Below are positions 53,066 through 62,400 of a stretch of DNA of 64,000 nt, piece after piece (the stretch's first letter is position 1; each line of letters opens with the position of its first letter). This DNA is from Marivita cryptomonadis (GTDB taxonomy: Bacteria; Pseudomonadota; Alphaproteobacteria; Rhodobacterales; Rhodobacteraceae). A model generated the notes under the pieces. It had not been told where the DNA came from and searched no databases. It saw only the letters and a program-made list of their open reading frames with translations. Both the position numbers and the translations under genes were made by a program. Where the stretch lies: contig NZ_JFKD01000004.1 of assembly GCF_002115725.1 (NCBI RefSeq), positions 1 through 64,000 of the forward strand, in the 5' to 3' direction.

Positions 53066-54460
53066 TCAGCCCTTTCCGATCGGGAAGCTGGCGACATAGG
53101 CTTCAGGTTCTGCCGGATCGAAGGTTTTGCCCATGATCGTGTGCGACTTGTAAGTGATGTCCGGTGCCTCATAGCCGAGGTCTTCCATCACTTTCTTCGC
53201 ATCGGCGGCAAGGTAGACCTGCTCGGCCACGGCCTTGTAGTCGATGTCGCCTTCGATATAGCCCCAACGCTTCATCTGGGTCAGGATCCACACACCCATC
53301 GAGTGCCACGGGAACGGGTCGAAATCGATCCGGTCGGGCACCACTTGTACCTCGCCCAAGCCGTCGGCGTAGGTGCCTGTCAGAACCTGCTCGATCACAG
53401 GAACCGGCTGGTTGAGATAGTTGGTTGGTGCAATCGCAGCCGAGATTTCTTTGCGGTTGTCGGGGTTTGACGCATATTGCGTTGCGTCGATGATCGACTT
53501 CAAAAGTGCGCCGTAAGTGTTCGGCAGTTCGGTCGCAAAGGACAGCGGTGCGGCAAAGGCACAGCACGGGTGACCTTCCCAGATATCCTTGGTCAGCATG
53601 TGGATAAAACCAATGCCTTCCCAGACGGCGCGCTGGTTGAACGGGTCGGGCGACAGGTAGCCGTCAAGGTTGCCGGCACGCAGGTTCGCAACCATTTCGG
53701 GCGGCGGCACGACGCGGATCTGGATGTCGACATCCGGGTCGAGACCGAATTCCGCAACGTAGTAGCGCAGCAGGAAGTTGTGCATCGAATATTCGAACGG
53801 CACGCCAAAGGTGAAGCCCTTCCACTGTTTCGGATCACGCTTGTCAAGGTGCTCATTGGACAGAACAATCGCCTGACCATTGATGTTTTCGACTGCGGGC
53901 ATGATGTACGGCTCAGCCACCGAACCAGCACCCAGCGTCATTGCAAGCGGCATCGGTGTCAGCATGTGAGAGGCGTCGTACTCACCCGACAGCGACTTGT
54001 CGCGGGCCACGGCCCAGCCTGCTGTTTTGATGACCTGCGCGTTCAGCCCGTAGCGTTCGTAAAAGCCCAGAGGCTGTGCCATGATGATAGGTGTGGCGCA
54101 GGTGATCGGCACGAAGCCGATGTTGAGGTCGGTCTTTTCCGGTGTCCCGAGATTGTCGAGGATCGCCGCCTTGGCTTCGTTCATCGGGAAGACCGAAGCA
54201 AGTGCCGCCGCAACGGTGCTGCCGCCCATCATGCCCATGAAGGATCGGCGGCCAATATCGCTCTGACCAAAGACCGATCGAACGATGGCACTTTCAACCG
54301 CCCGTTCGAGCATTTGTTCGGATGACATGCGTGTAGGATCGAGGTCTTTCGCGCTGTGCGAATGAGTGTGACCCGAGGCGCAGCTGTCGCAGCCGCAATC
54401 GGCGCCGTGACGCAGGTCGGTATCTGCGGAAAACGGATTTCCAAGGCTTTTGATCGTCAT
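53066..54460 (-). CDS. Nitrate/cyanate-type ABC substrate-binding protein with Tat signal and Cys/His N-terminus
   Basis: This 464-residue NrtA/CynA-family receptor has an unusual start. Residues 1-65 are a Cys/His-rich cytoplasmic-style segment (CGCDSCASGHTHSH near residues 22-35). It precedes a Tat signal, GRRSFMGMMGGSTVAAALAS, near residue 70. The mature domain has NIGFVPITCATPIIMAQPLG and WKGFTFGVPFEYSMHNFLL. Linked cynS makes cyanate the likeliest ligand; nitrate or bicarbonate are alternatives for this family. It is the first gene of the operon and faces the regulator at 54677. Confidence 0.9.
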   Translation of the reverse strand: MTIKSLGNPFSADTDLRHGADCGCDSCASGHTHSHSAKDLDPTRMSSEQMLERAVESAIVRSVFGQSDIGRRSFMGMMGGSTVAAALASVFPMNEAKAAILDNLGTPEKTDLNIGFVPITCATPIIMAQPLGFYERYGLNAQVIKTAGWAVARDKSLSGEYDASHMLTPMPLAMTLGAGSVAEPYIMPAVENINGQAIVLSNEHLDKRDPKQWKGFTFGVPFEYSMHNFLLRYYVAEFGLDPDVDIQIRVVPPPEMVANLRAGNLDGYLSPDPFNQRAVWEGIGFIHMLTKDIWEGHPCCAFAAPLSFATELPNTYGALLKSIIDATQYASNPDNRKEISAAIAPTNYLNQPVPVIEQVLTGTYADGLGEVQVVPDRIDFDPFPWHSMGVWILTQMKRWGYIEGDIDYKAVAEQVYLAADAKKVMEDLGYEAPDITYKSHTIMGKTFDPAEPEAYVASFPIGKG

Positions 54461-54606
54461 GTGCAGTCCCCTGTCTGGTGGAAGTTCCTAAGGATTGAAG
54501 CCATCCTGACAGCAGGGCTCGGGTAGAAAAACCGAGTGCCGCATATTTGTTCAAAGTGAAAATATAAAACTATTTCAATATGTTGATGAGCTTTAGCGAT
54601 AACAAT

Positions 54607-54640
54607 AATTTACGATAAATCGTAAATTACGAAATTTCGT
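54607..54640. promoter_or_regulatory. Paired palindromes between cyanate operon and its putative regulator
   Basis: AATTTACGAT at 54607-54616 and ATCGTAAATT at 54619-54628 form a perfect ten-base inverted repeat with a two-base spacer. It is followed at once by the perfect palindrome ACGAAATTTCGT at 54629-54640. The shared TTACGA/TCGTAA half-sites suggest cooperative binding by one protein. The site lies 146 bases upstream of the binding-protein gene and 36 bases before the regulator gene. No sigma-54 promoter (TGGCAC-N5-TTGC type) is apparent on either strand here. Confidence 0.55.
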
Positions 54641-54676
54641 TAGACTGTTCTGCAGTGCAGCGGCAATCATGCACGC

Positions 54677-56542
54677 ATGCTTGACGAACGACACCAATCT
54701 GATTCCCTGCTTGCGGCATTTCCCGACGCTGCGCTGGTTCTCGACACCACTCAGGACAAGGTGGTCGCGCTTAATGCGGCTGCAGCCACATTGTTCGGTG
54801 TGGACATGGCGTCCGACAGGGCATTGCGCTTTTCCGGCTTTCTGGGCGCGGCATTGGCAAAGTTCGTGGTCTTTGTCGAAGAGGTCGACCACCGGGGCGA
54901 ATGCTGGACACGGGATGTGCCTCTGACCACGCTGGACGGGCGGCCGCTGCGGTGCGAAATCCGAGCAAGAGGCGTGCCCGATGTGGCGGGGTGCCTGCTT
55001 CTCAGTTTCACCGACCTCGATGCATTCGACAAACGCACCCAGATCGCGGAAGCCGCTGAACTGCACCGTGCGGGGCTTCTTGAATGGAAACGGGCCGAGA
55101 CCTTCTTTGCCGAACTGGAACGCCAGAACCAACTGATCCTGAACGCGGCGGGCGAGGGGATTTACGGCGTGAATGCTGATGGCAAAACCACCTTCGTCAA
55201 TCGCGCGGCGCAGGAAATGCTGGGTTGGACGACGCAGGATCTGTTGGGCAAGGACATCCATTCGATGATCCACCACCACCACCTGAACGGCGAAATCTAC
55301 CCGTCGCAGCAATGCCCGATCTACCGATCTTTCCGCTTTGAACAGGTCCACCGGATCGAAGACGAGGTGTTCTGGCGAAAGGACGGCAAGCCGATACGTG
55401 TCGAATATGTTTCGACACCGATTTACGATCAAAAGGTGCTCGCCGGGGCGGTGGTCATCTTTCGCGACATCACCGAACGCAAGGAAGGCGAACGCAAGCT
55501 GCGCGAGGCGCTGGACGAAGTGGCGGCGCTGCGTGACAGGCTGGAGCAGGAAAACGAATACCTGCAAGAGGCAATCAGCTCAGAACGGGCACACCATGAC
55601 ATCATCGGAAGCTCGCCCGCGATCCGTCAGGTCGTGACCCGCATTGACCTTGTGGCAGGCACCGACGCCACCGTTCTGATCACCGGCGAAGCGGGCACCG
55701 GCAAGGCGCTGGTCGCCACCGAGATCCACAAGGCCAGCCCCCGGTCCCGCAGACCCCTGATTCATTTCAAATGCGGATCTGTTGCTCCGGAAGATGTAGA
55801 GGCTGCGCTTTTCGGCCATGTGCGTGGGGCAGGGCCCAACGCCGCGCGGGACAAGCCGGGCAAACTCGAACTGGCGCATGGCGGATCGCTGTTTCTGGAC
55901 GATGTTGAAGAACTGCCGTTCGAAATACAGGGCAAGCTTTTGCACGCACTTCAGAAAAGCACGGTTACACGCGTTGGGGATACGCGGGAAAAGCCGCTGG
56001 ATATCCGGGTGATTGCCGCCACCACCCATGCACCGACGGACACACGGTCCGGCAATCGCATCCGCGAAGACCTGTATCTTTTCCTCAATGTCTTCCCGAT
56101 TTCCTGCATGCCGCTGAGGGATCGTTTGGAAGACATCCCGTTGCTTGCCGCACATCTTCTGAAACTCGCCTGCCGTCGCCACGGTCGTCCAGTGCCCGTA
56201 CTGACCGAGCGCGTGGTCCAGCAGATGCAGGCGTATCACTGGCCGGGCAATGTGCGCGAATTGCACAATGTCATCGAACGCGCCGCCATCGTCTCGCGGG
56301 ATCGCAAGCTGGTGTTGGAACTGGGCGGGGGCGGACAGGTGGCGTCGCCCACCAATGCGTCCGTCCGTACCGAGGCCGAAATGCAAGAGATGATGCGCCG
56401 CAATATCATAGCCGCGCTGCGCGAAACCGGGGGGCGGGTGTCCGGCGCGTCGGGCGCGGCGGCGCTGTTGGATGTCCAGCCGACCACGCTCTATTCCCGG
56501 ATCAAGTCGCTTGGAATTGACCGTTCGGCCATCCAGCCCTGA
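54677..56542 (+). CDS. Enhancer-binding-protein-like regulator with degenerate GAFTGA loop
   Basis: This 621-residue protein has a PAS-like domain (about 5-115), a coiled linker and a second PAS domain (about 148-265). A sigma-54-activator-type AAA+ domain (about 305-530) and a Fis-type helix-turn-helix (about 575-615) follow. Walker A is GEAGTGKA (337-344) and Walker B is LFLDD (405-409). The sigma-54 contact loop GAFTGA is replaced by GAGPNA (384-389). It probably cannot activate sigma-54 polymerase and may act as a repressor or through the housekeeping sigma factor, as described for Rhodobacter NtrC. No ribosome site precedes the ATG. Divergence from the cyanate operon suggests that target. 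Confidence 0.86.
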   Translation: MLDERHQSDSLLAAFPDAALVLDTTQDKVVALNAAAATLFGVDMASDRALRFSGFLGAALAKFVVFVEEVDHRGECWTRDVPLTTLDGRPLRCEIRARGVPDVAGCLLLSFTDLDAFDKRTQIAEAAELHRAGLLEWKRAETFFAELERQNQLILNAAGEGIYGVNADGKTTFVNRAAQEMLGWTTQDLLGKDIHSMIHHHHLNGEIYPSQQCPIYRSFRFEQVHRIEDEVFWRKDGKPIRVEYVSTPIYDQKVLAGAVVIFRDITERKEGERKLREALDEVAALRDRLEQENEYLQEAISSERAHHDIIGSSPAIRQVVTRIDLVAGTDATVLITGEAGTGKALVATEIHKASPRSRRPLIHFKCGSVAPEDVEAALFGHVRGAGPNAARDKPGKLELAHGGSLFLDDVEELPFEIQGKLLHALQKSTVTRVGDTREKPLDIRVIAATTHAPTDTRSGNRIREDLYLFLNVFPISCMPLRDRLEDIPLLAAHLLKLACRRHGRPVPVLTERVVQQMQAYHWPGNVRELHNVIERAAIVSRDRKLVLELGGGGQVASPTNASVRTEAEMQEMMRRNIIAALRETGGRVSGASGAAALLDVQPTTLYSRIKSLGIDRSAIQP

Positions 56543-56600
56543 GCACGAACCCCTTGAACGACCATCGGCTTGCGGTTCGCCGCGGCTTGCGGCCTAACTG

Positions 56601-56633
56601 ATCCGTACAGAAGGAACACGCCATCCGTACGGA
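56601..56633. promoter_or_regulatory. Repeated ATCCGTAC sites upstream of the SIS-nagA pair
   Basis: ATCCGTAC occurs at 56601-56608 and 56623-56630. The second copy is part of the perfect ten-base palindrome TCCGTACGGA at 56624-56633. The site lies about 40 bases before the SIS-domain gene, in a good position for an amino-sugar-responsive operator. No regulator gene for this pair is visible in the window. Confidence 0.4.
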
Positions 56634-56670
56634 CGCTAGCGCGACCCCAAAGACACAAAAGGCCATCACC

Positions 56671-57702
56671 ATGTCACCTGTCGAAACCCAAATGCGGCGC
56701 GAGGTGCGGGAAATCCCGGTTGCCGTGCAGCGCCTGCTTGATCACGGCAGTGCAGACATTCGACGCGCCGCATCGGCGATCCGCGCCCGCGATCCGGCGT
56801 TTATGATTAGCGTTGCGCGTGGGTCGTCCGACCATGTCGCGACCTATCTCAAATATGCGGCTGAACTCTTGACCGGAACACCCATCGCGTCGGTCGGACC
56901 CTCTATTGCCTCGATCTACAAACGTCAGTTGCAATTGACCGGAGGTGTTTGCCTGTCGGTGTCGCAATCGGGCAAAAGCCCCGACATCTTCGACATGACG
57001 CGGATGGCGCGTGACGGCGGAGCGTTGACGGTGGCGATGACCAACACTCCGGCCAGTCCCTTGGCGGGCGTTGCTGACCATACACTGGCGTTGCACGCCG
57101 GTCCCGAACTCAGCGTTGCCGCGACCAAGACCTTTGTCAATTCGGCCGTTGCCGGTGTCTGGTTACTGGCGGAATGGGCCGAGGATGCCACCCTGTGCGC
57201 GGCAATCCAAGACCTTCCAAACCGGCTAGAGGCCGCTATCGGTATGGATTGGTCAGCTGCAAAAGACGCCTTAGGGGGGCGAAATTCGATCTTCTGTTTG
57301 GGTCGCGGCCCGGCCTATGCGATTTCGAACGAGGCGGCGCTCAAGTTCAAGGAAACCTGTCAAATTCACGCCGAGTCCTATTCCTCGGCCGAGGTACTGC
57401 ATGGCCCCGTGTCGATCGTCGACCGCGGTTTTCCGGTCATCGCCTTTGCCGCCGCAGACGAGGCCGAAGCCGCCTTGGCCGAAGTGGCCGACGAGATCGC
57501 GCAAAAAGGGGCCACTGTCTTTGGCACCACCTCAAAATTGCAGCACGCAACATCGCTGCCAACCGAACGCACCGGGCATCCGCTGACCGACCCGATTGCC
57601 CTCATCGCCAGTTTCTACGCAACGGTCGAGCAGGTCGCGACCGCGCGTGGGATAGACCCGGACGCACCGCGCCACCTCAAGAAAGTGACGGAGACCCGAT
57701 GA
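56671..57702 (+). CDS. Double SIS-domain protein, glucosamine-6-phosphate deaminase/isomerase-like
   Basis: This 343-residue protein has two sugar-isomerase (SIS) domains, as in the isomerase half of GlmS, but no glutaminase domain. SVARGSSDHVATYLKYAAE, SVSQSGKSPDIFDMTR, GPELSVAATKTFVNS and FCLGRGPAYAISNEAALKFKE are diagnostic. The C-terminal DAPRHLKKVTETR matches the GlmS-type end. Next to nagA it most likely converts glucosamine 6-phosphate to fructose 6-phosphate and ammonia (NagB-II type). Its stop overlaps the nagA start. Confidence 0.88.
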   Translation: MSPVETQMRREVREIPVAVQRLLDHGSADIRRAASAIRARDPAFMISVARGSSDHVATYLKYAAELLTGTPIASVGPSIASIYKRQLQLTGGVCLSVSQSGKSPDIFDMTRMARDGGALTVAMTNTPASPLAGVADHTLALHAGPELSVAATKTFVNSAVAGVWLLAEWAEDATLCAAIQDLPNRLEAAIGMDWSAAKDALGGRNSIFCLGRGPAYAISNEAALKFKETCQIHAESYSSAEVLHGPVSIVDRGFPVIAFAAADEAEAALAEVADEIAQKGATVFGTTSKLQHATSLPTERTGHPLTDPIALIASFYATVEQVATARGIDPDAPRHLKKVTETR

Positions 57703-58841
57703 TGACCCGTACCAAGGCATTCACCGGCGCGTTGATCCATGACGGGCACAGGGTTCACACCGGCCACGCGCTGATAGTGTCGCAAGCCGAGGGCTTTCGG
57801 ATCGTTCCAATCACAGAAGTGCCCGAGGGCTGTGAGACCGAGGCGCTGGATGGTGGCCTGATCACACCCGGTTTTGTCGATCTACAGGTCAATGGGGGTG
57901 GGGGCGTTCTTTTCAACGACGATCCATCCGTCGACACGTTGCACACCATCGCCAACGCCCATGCGCTGCTCGGCACAGCGGCGTTCTTGCCGACGCTGAT
58001 CACCGACACGCCAGACCGGACCCGCGCCGCCATCGAGGCGGTTGCATCGGCGTTGGACGACCGCGTGCCGGGGATTGTTGGGCTGCATCTGGAAGGGCCG
58101 CATCTGTCCGTGTCGCGGAAGGGGGCGCATGACGGCACATTGATCCGGCCAATGACGGACGAGGATGTGGAACTGCTGGTGCGCGCCGCAGAGCGTTTGC
58201 CGAACCTGAAGGTGACCATTGCGCCAGAGAACGCTACGCTGGACCAGATGCGGCGATTGTCCGAGGCAGGGGTGATCCTGTCCCTTGGCCATACGGACGC
58301 CGATCACGCCACCTGTCACGCCGCATTCGATGCCGGTGTGCGGTGCGTCACCCATCTGTTCAACGCGATGAGTCAACTGGGCAGTCGTAAACCCGGTCTT
58401 GTCGGGGCGACGCTGGAACGTGACGATGTGCATGCCGGGTTAATTGCGGACTGCGTTCATGTGCATCCGGCAACCATCCGCATCGCGCTCGCGGCAAGCC
58501 GGGCACCTGAAGGAATTTTTCTGGTCACGGATGCTATGGCGCCTGCAGGGTCCGACATTGACCACTTCCGCCTCAACGGCCGGGACGTGTTCCGCAAAGC
58601 AGAGCGATTGACGCTTGCTGACGGCACACTTGCGGGGGCGGACCTTGAAATGGCCAAGGCTTTGCGGGTCATGATTGATCAGGTGGGTGACGGGATTGGG
58701 ACTGCGGTGCGGCGCGCCACCTCGACCCCTGCCGCGCTTTTGCGCGACACGGGCGGAGCGGGCACACTTGGCGCATCGACGCGCTGGGCCATCCATCTTC
58801 CGACAGGCAAAACCGTTACGAGGCGGCTTGACGCTGGGTGA
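57699..58841 (+). CDS. nagA: N-acetylglucosamine-6-phosphate deacetylase
   Basis: This 380-residue amidohydrolase removes acetate from N-acetylglucosamine 6-phosphate. FVDLQVNGGGGVLFND, GLHLEGPHLS (metal-ligand glutamate), SLGHTDADHATCHAAFDAGV, THLFNAMSQLGSRKPGLVG and the catalytic aspartate in FLVTDAMAP are all present. The start is ATG 57699 or 57702, both overlapping the stop of the SIS gene. Its last 26 bases overlap the end of the convergent RTX gene. No amino-sugar transporter or kinase is in the window. Confidence 0.94.
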   Translation: MMTRTKAFTGALIHDGHRVHTGHALIVSQAEGFRIVPITEVPEGCETEALDGGLITPGFVDLQVNGGGGVLFNDDPSVDTLHTIANAHALLGTAAFLPTLITDTPDRTRAAIEAVASALDDRVPGIVGLHLEGPHLSVSRKGAHDGTLIRPMTDEDVELLVRAAERLPNLKVTIAPENATLDQMRRLSEAGVILSLGHTDADHATCHAAFDAGVRCVTHLFNAMSQLGSRKPGLVGATLERDDVHAGLIADCVHVHPATIRIALAASRAPEGIFLVTDAMAPAGSDIDHFRLNGRDVFRKAERLTLADGTLAGADLEMAKALRVMIDQVGDGIGTAVRRATSTPAALLRDTGGAGTLGASTRWAIHLPTGKTVTRRLDAG

Positions 58842-59478
58842 CTGCATTTGGCCGATGGGCATGTGCCGCAATAGCCGCGCCCGGAACGCTTCTATGACGC
58901 GACCGCCCGCGAAGCGCGTTCAAATGATCCGGTAGATGCGAGAACCGTGCAAAGCTGCGGGCCTGCATGCCGTAGCTCTGTTCTGCTGCGTGATGCTGCA
59001 AATCTGGGAAAAGTTCATAGATTTCGCTGCGAACGTCGCTTTCCAGCGCCGCCAAGGCAAAGTGCCCCGGAAAGAAGCTTTCAGAAGGCGCGCCATTGGC
59101 AAAGACGATCTGGTGATCCTCGAACATGATGTGGAAATAGCTTACCTTGCGACAGCCGTGCATCACACGGGCAGCGCCACCTTGCAGTCTGGCAAGATGG
59201 ATCGCCCGAACAAGGGTCTCTTCGCCATCGACATTGAACACCACACCGTGCTGTGGTGACACGATCAGAGGCAGATCCCCACCGGTCAGTTTGGGAGACA
59301 GGTGGATCGGGTGCAGCTTGGGGTTGCGGGCAAGATCCGTCTTGCTCAGATCTCGTTTTCCAATCCAGCGCAGGGTCTGGACACCGTTGTCGCGGGTGAT
59401 GATCCGGTCGCCGACACGCAGCGTTTCGATCAGCCGTTCGCCCTCAGTGGTCAGGATCCGCGTGCCAGAGGCAAAGCA
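58816..59478 (-). other. Hint_2 (hedgehog/intein-like) domain of the RTX protein
   Basis: The domain starts at the cysteine of CFASGTRILTTEGERLIETL and includes VGDRIITRDNGVQTLRWIG and PLIVSPQHGVVF, the usual Hint_2 blocks. Hint domains can cleave or splice at their first cysteine. Here the domain is at the extreme C-terminus, so release of the repeat region from its tail is possible. Activity is inferred from the fold only. Confidence 0.8.
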
Positions 59479-62400
59479 CACCACGCCGGTGTTCTCGACC
59501 GTGAAAGAGCTCATGTTGCCGGTTGCCCCGGCAAAGACCAGCCCGCCGCCACCCAGACTTGCATTGTTGGAATAATCGACATCTCCGACGCCATCGTTCG
59601 ATTGGTTCAGGATGCCATCGTCGTTGAAGTCGGCGGTCAGTTCCCAAATGTCGTCGTAGAAATTCGACAGATCGATCCGGTCGTTGTTGGTGATGTCACC
59701 GTCATTCAGTGTGCCGGAGTTGCCAAAGTTGAAGTCGGTGATCGTGTCGACGCCATCACCAGCGACATAGATAAAGGTGTCATCCCCGTCACCACCGGTG
59801 ATCTGGTCATCGCCGGTGCCTGCCGTGATCGTGTCATTGCCGGTCCAGCCATCCAGAGTGTCGTTGCCTGCGCCACCGTCAAGCTGGTCATTGCCGTCCG
59901 CCGCGAACAGGATGTCGGCACCGTCGCCACCGTCCAAAACGTCGTCACCGCCGCCTGCACTGAGGCTGTCATCTCCGAGACCACCGCGCAGGGTATCATT
60001 TCCAACGTCACTGCCGCCCAGAAGCGTATCGTTGCCGTCGCCACCCTCAAGAGAGTCTGCGCCGATGGCCCCGTCGATATAGTCGTCGCCGGTGCCACCG
60101 AACATGCTGTCGTTGCCGATCCAGCCTTCCATGCTGTCATTGCCGGCGTCGCCATACATGACGTCGTCGCCTTCGGCACCAAACACGCTGTCCGCGCCAT
60201 CGCCACCGCGCACGGTGTCGTTGCCAGAGTTGCCCGACAGCCAGTCATTGCCAATACCGCCATCGACGATATCGTTGTCCGCCCCGCCACTTAGTGAATC
60301 GTCGCCATCCTGCCCAAAGATGGTGTCATCGCCAGTACCGCCAATGATCGTATCGTTGTCACCCGGCAGGGCCGTGTTTTCCTGCAAGCTGACGTTGTCA
60401 ATTGTCAGGACGGCAAAGCCCCCGCTGAAGTCCGGGTCTTCAAGCGAGAGTGACAACGTGGCGATATCTGTCGTAGGCGTGAACGATATGGTGATCGTTC
60501 CCATAGTGCCGGTGTTGTAGTCGGTTGTGACATCCGCGCTGCCAAGCAATTGCACTCCGGGAGGAAGGCCACTGTCGCCAGCAACTTGTCCCGCTGTCTC
60601 GTTGCCAAAGAGCAAGATTTGCAGGTTGTCCCCAAGAGGCGACGTGTTGTTGTATCCGCCTGCCGCTGCGTCCAGCGTGATGGTGTACGTGGTGCCCGCG
60701 ACAAGCGGCGTGGCCAAATCCTGAGAGATACCCTCCTGAAACCCTGAGCCGTTGCTGACTATCGACACGTAGTTGGTGCCATCGGTCGGTGCCGCGCTGG
60801 AACTGTAAGTCGGTTCGTACCCTGTGTCGTCAGACAGGTCCGGTGAGGCAGTGTTCCAGTTGTACCAGTCAGGTAGATTATTGACCTGTCCAGGGGATGT
60901 TGGCGTTGCACCCTCGAACGAACCGTCAGCGATCAGGTTGGGCCCGATCAGGTCACCCGTGCCGCCGTAAAGCAGATCGGCTCCGGTTCCACCGTCGATG
61001 TAATCGGTGCCAGCGCCACCATCAATTGTGTCGCTGCCGTCATCGCCGGTGACAGAGTCGTTGTCTATGCCACCGTAAATCTCGTCGTCACCAAGACCAC
61101 CCGAGATCGTATCGTTGTCGTCTTGGCCGTAGATCGTGTCGTTGCCGCCATCGCCGCTCAGAACGTCCGCGTTGTTGTTGGGCGCGAGGTCCGTGCCGTC
61201 ATTGACCAGCTCATAGGGCGTGTAGAAGGGGTAGTCCGGGTTGGTGGGCGACACATCGCCATAGATCACGTCGCCGTCGGCACCGCCCGAGATCGTATCG
61301 TTGCCTTCATTGCCTTCGAGCGAATCCGCCCCGGCGTCGCCATACACTTCGTCGTCGTCAAAGCCCGCATCAACCGTATCGGCCCCGTCACCCCCCAGAA
61401 TGACATCGTTGTCATCGCCGGTCAGGATGCTGTCATTGCCGATCCCGCCATCTACAGTGTCGCGGTCATTGAACGCATCTGAGTCAGCCGGATAATAGAG
61501 CGGGTTGCCAATGGCTCCATATCCTTCGTCCGGCAGGCCCGTGCCGGGCGAGGTGCGGGTGTTGATGACGTCGTCACCTGCGCCACCAAGCACACTGTCA
61601 TTGCCTTCGAAGCCGATGATGGTGTCATTGCCATCGCCGCCAAGGACGGTGTCATTGCCCGCGCCTGCGTCGAGGCTGTCATTGCCGCCTTCGCCGTAAA
61701 GCTGGTCATTGCCTGTGCCGCCCACGACGATGTCATCGTCCGCCCCAGCGAAGATCTGGTCATTCCCGCTGCCACCAGACAGCGTGTCATTGCCACCATC
61801 CCCTATGATCGTGTCATCGCCGTCTTCGCCAAAGATGGAATCCGCGCCTGCTACAGCGTCGTCGCCGTCGAGGTAATCGTTCCCGATACCGCCGAAGATT
61901 GTATCGTTGCCATCCTGGCCAAAGACCGTATCGCTGCCCGCACCACCGAGCACGCTGTCGTCGCCGGTCCAGGCGAAGACCTGATCGTTGCCGTCGCCGG
62001 CATCAACGGTGTCGCTGCCGGTGCCCGCGTCGATGAAATCAGAACCGCCGTCGCCCGAGATCGAGTCGGCCCCGTCACCGGCCACGAGGCTGTCGTCGCC
62101 CACGCCGCCGATCAGTGTGTCATTGCCGATTCCACCCACCAGCGTGTCGTTGGAGGCTAGGAACTGCCCGTCGGCTTGAACCAGGTCAATATATTCAAGG
62201 CCCGTCGTGTTGGCGTAGACTTGATCCTGAACACCCGGAGTGTTGGACGAGGTCCAGGTGATCTGGTCGCCATTGTTCACGGCGATGTCGAAGGACCAGT
62301 AGACGTGGCCAGCCAGGGTCGGCCCCAGCTGGACAAGCCAGGCATTGCCGGTTTCGCCCGTCGTCTCGTTCACGATGTCGGACTGGGCAATCGCGTGGAT

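Noticed and set aside
57174..58841. A longer start for nagA giving 555 residues
   Set aside because: The extra N-terminus is an out-of-frame reading of the SIS gene; the ATG at 57699 overlaps the SIS stop and begins the NagA-like sequence.
59302..60294. A valine/alanine-rich 330-residue frame opposite the RTX gene
   Set aside because: It is the reverse reading of the nonapeptide repeats; its regularity is inherited from them.
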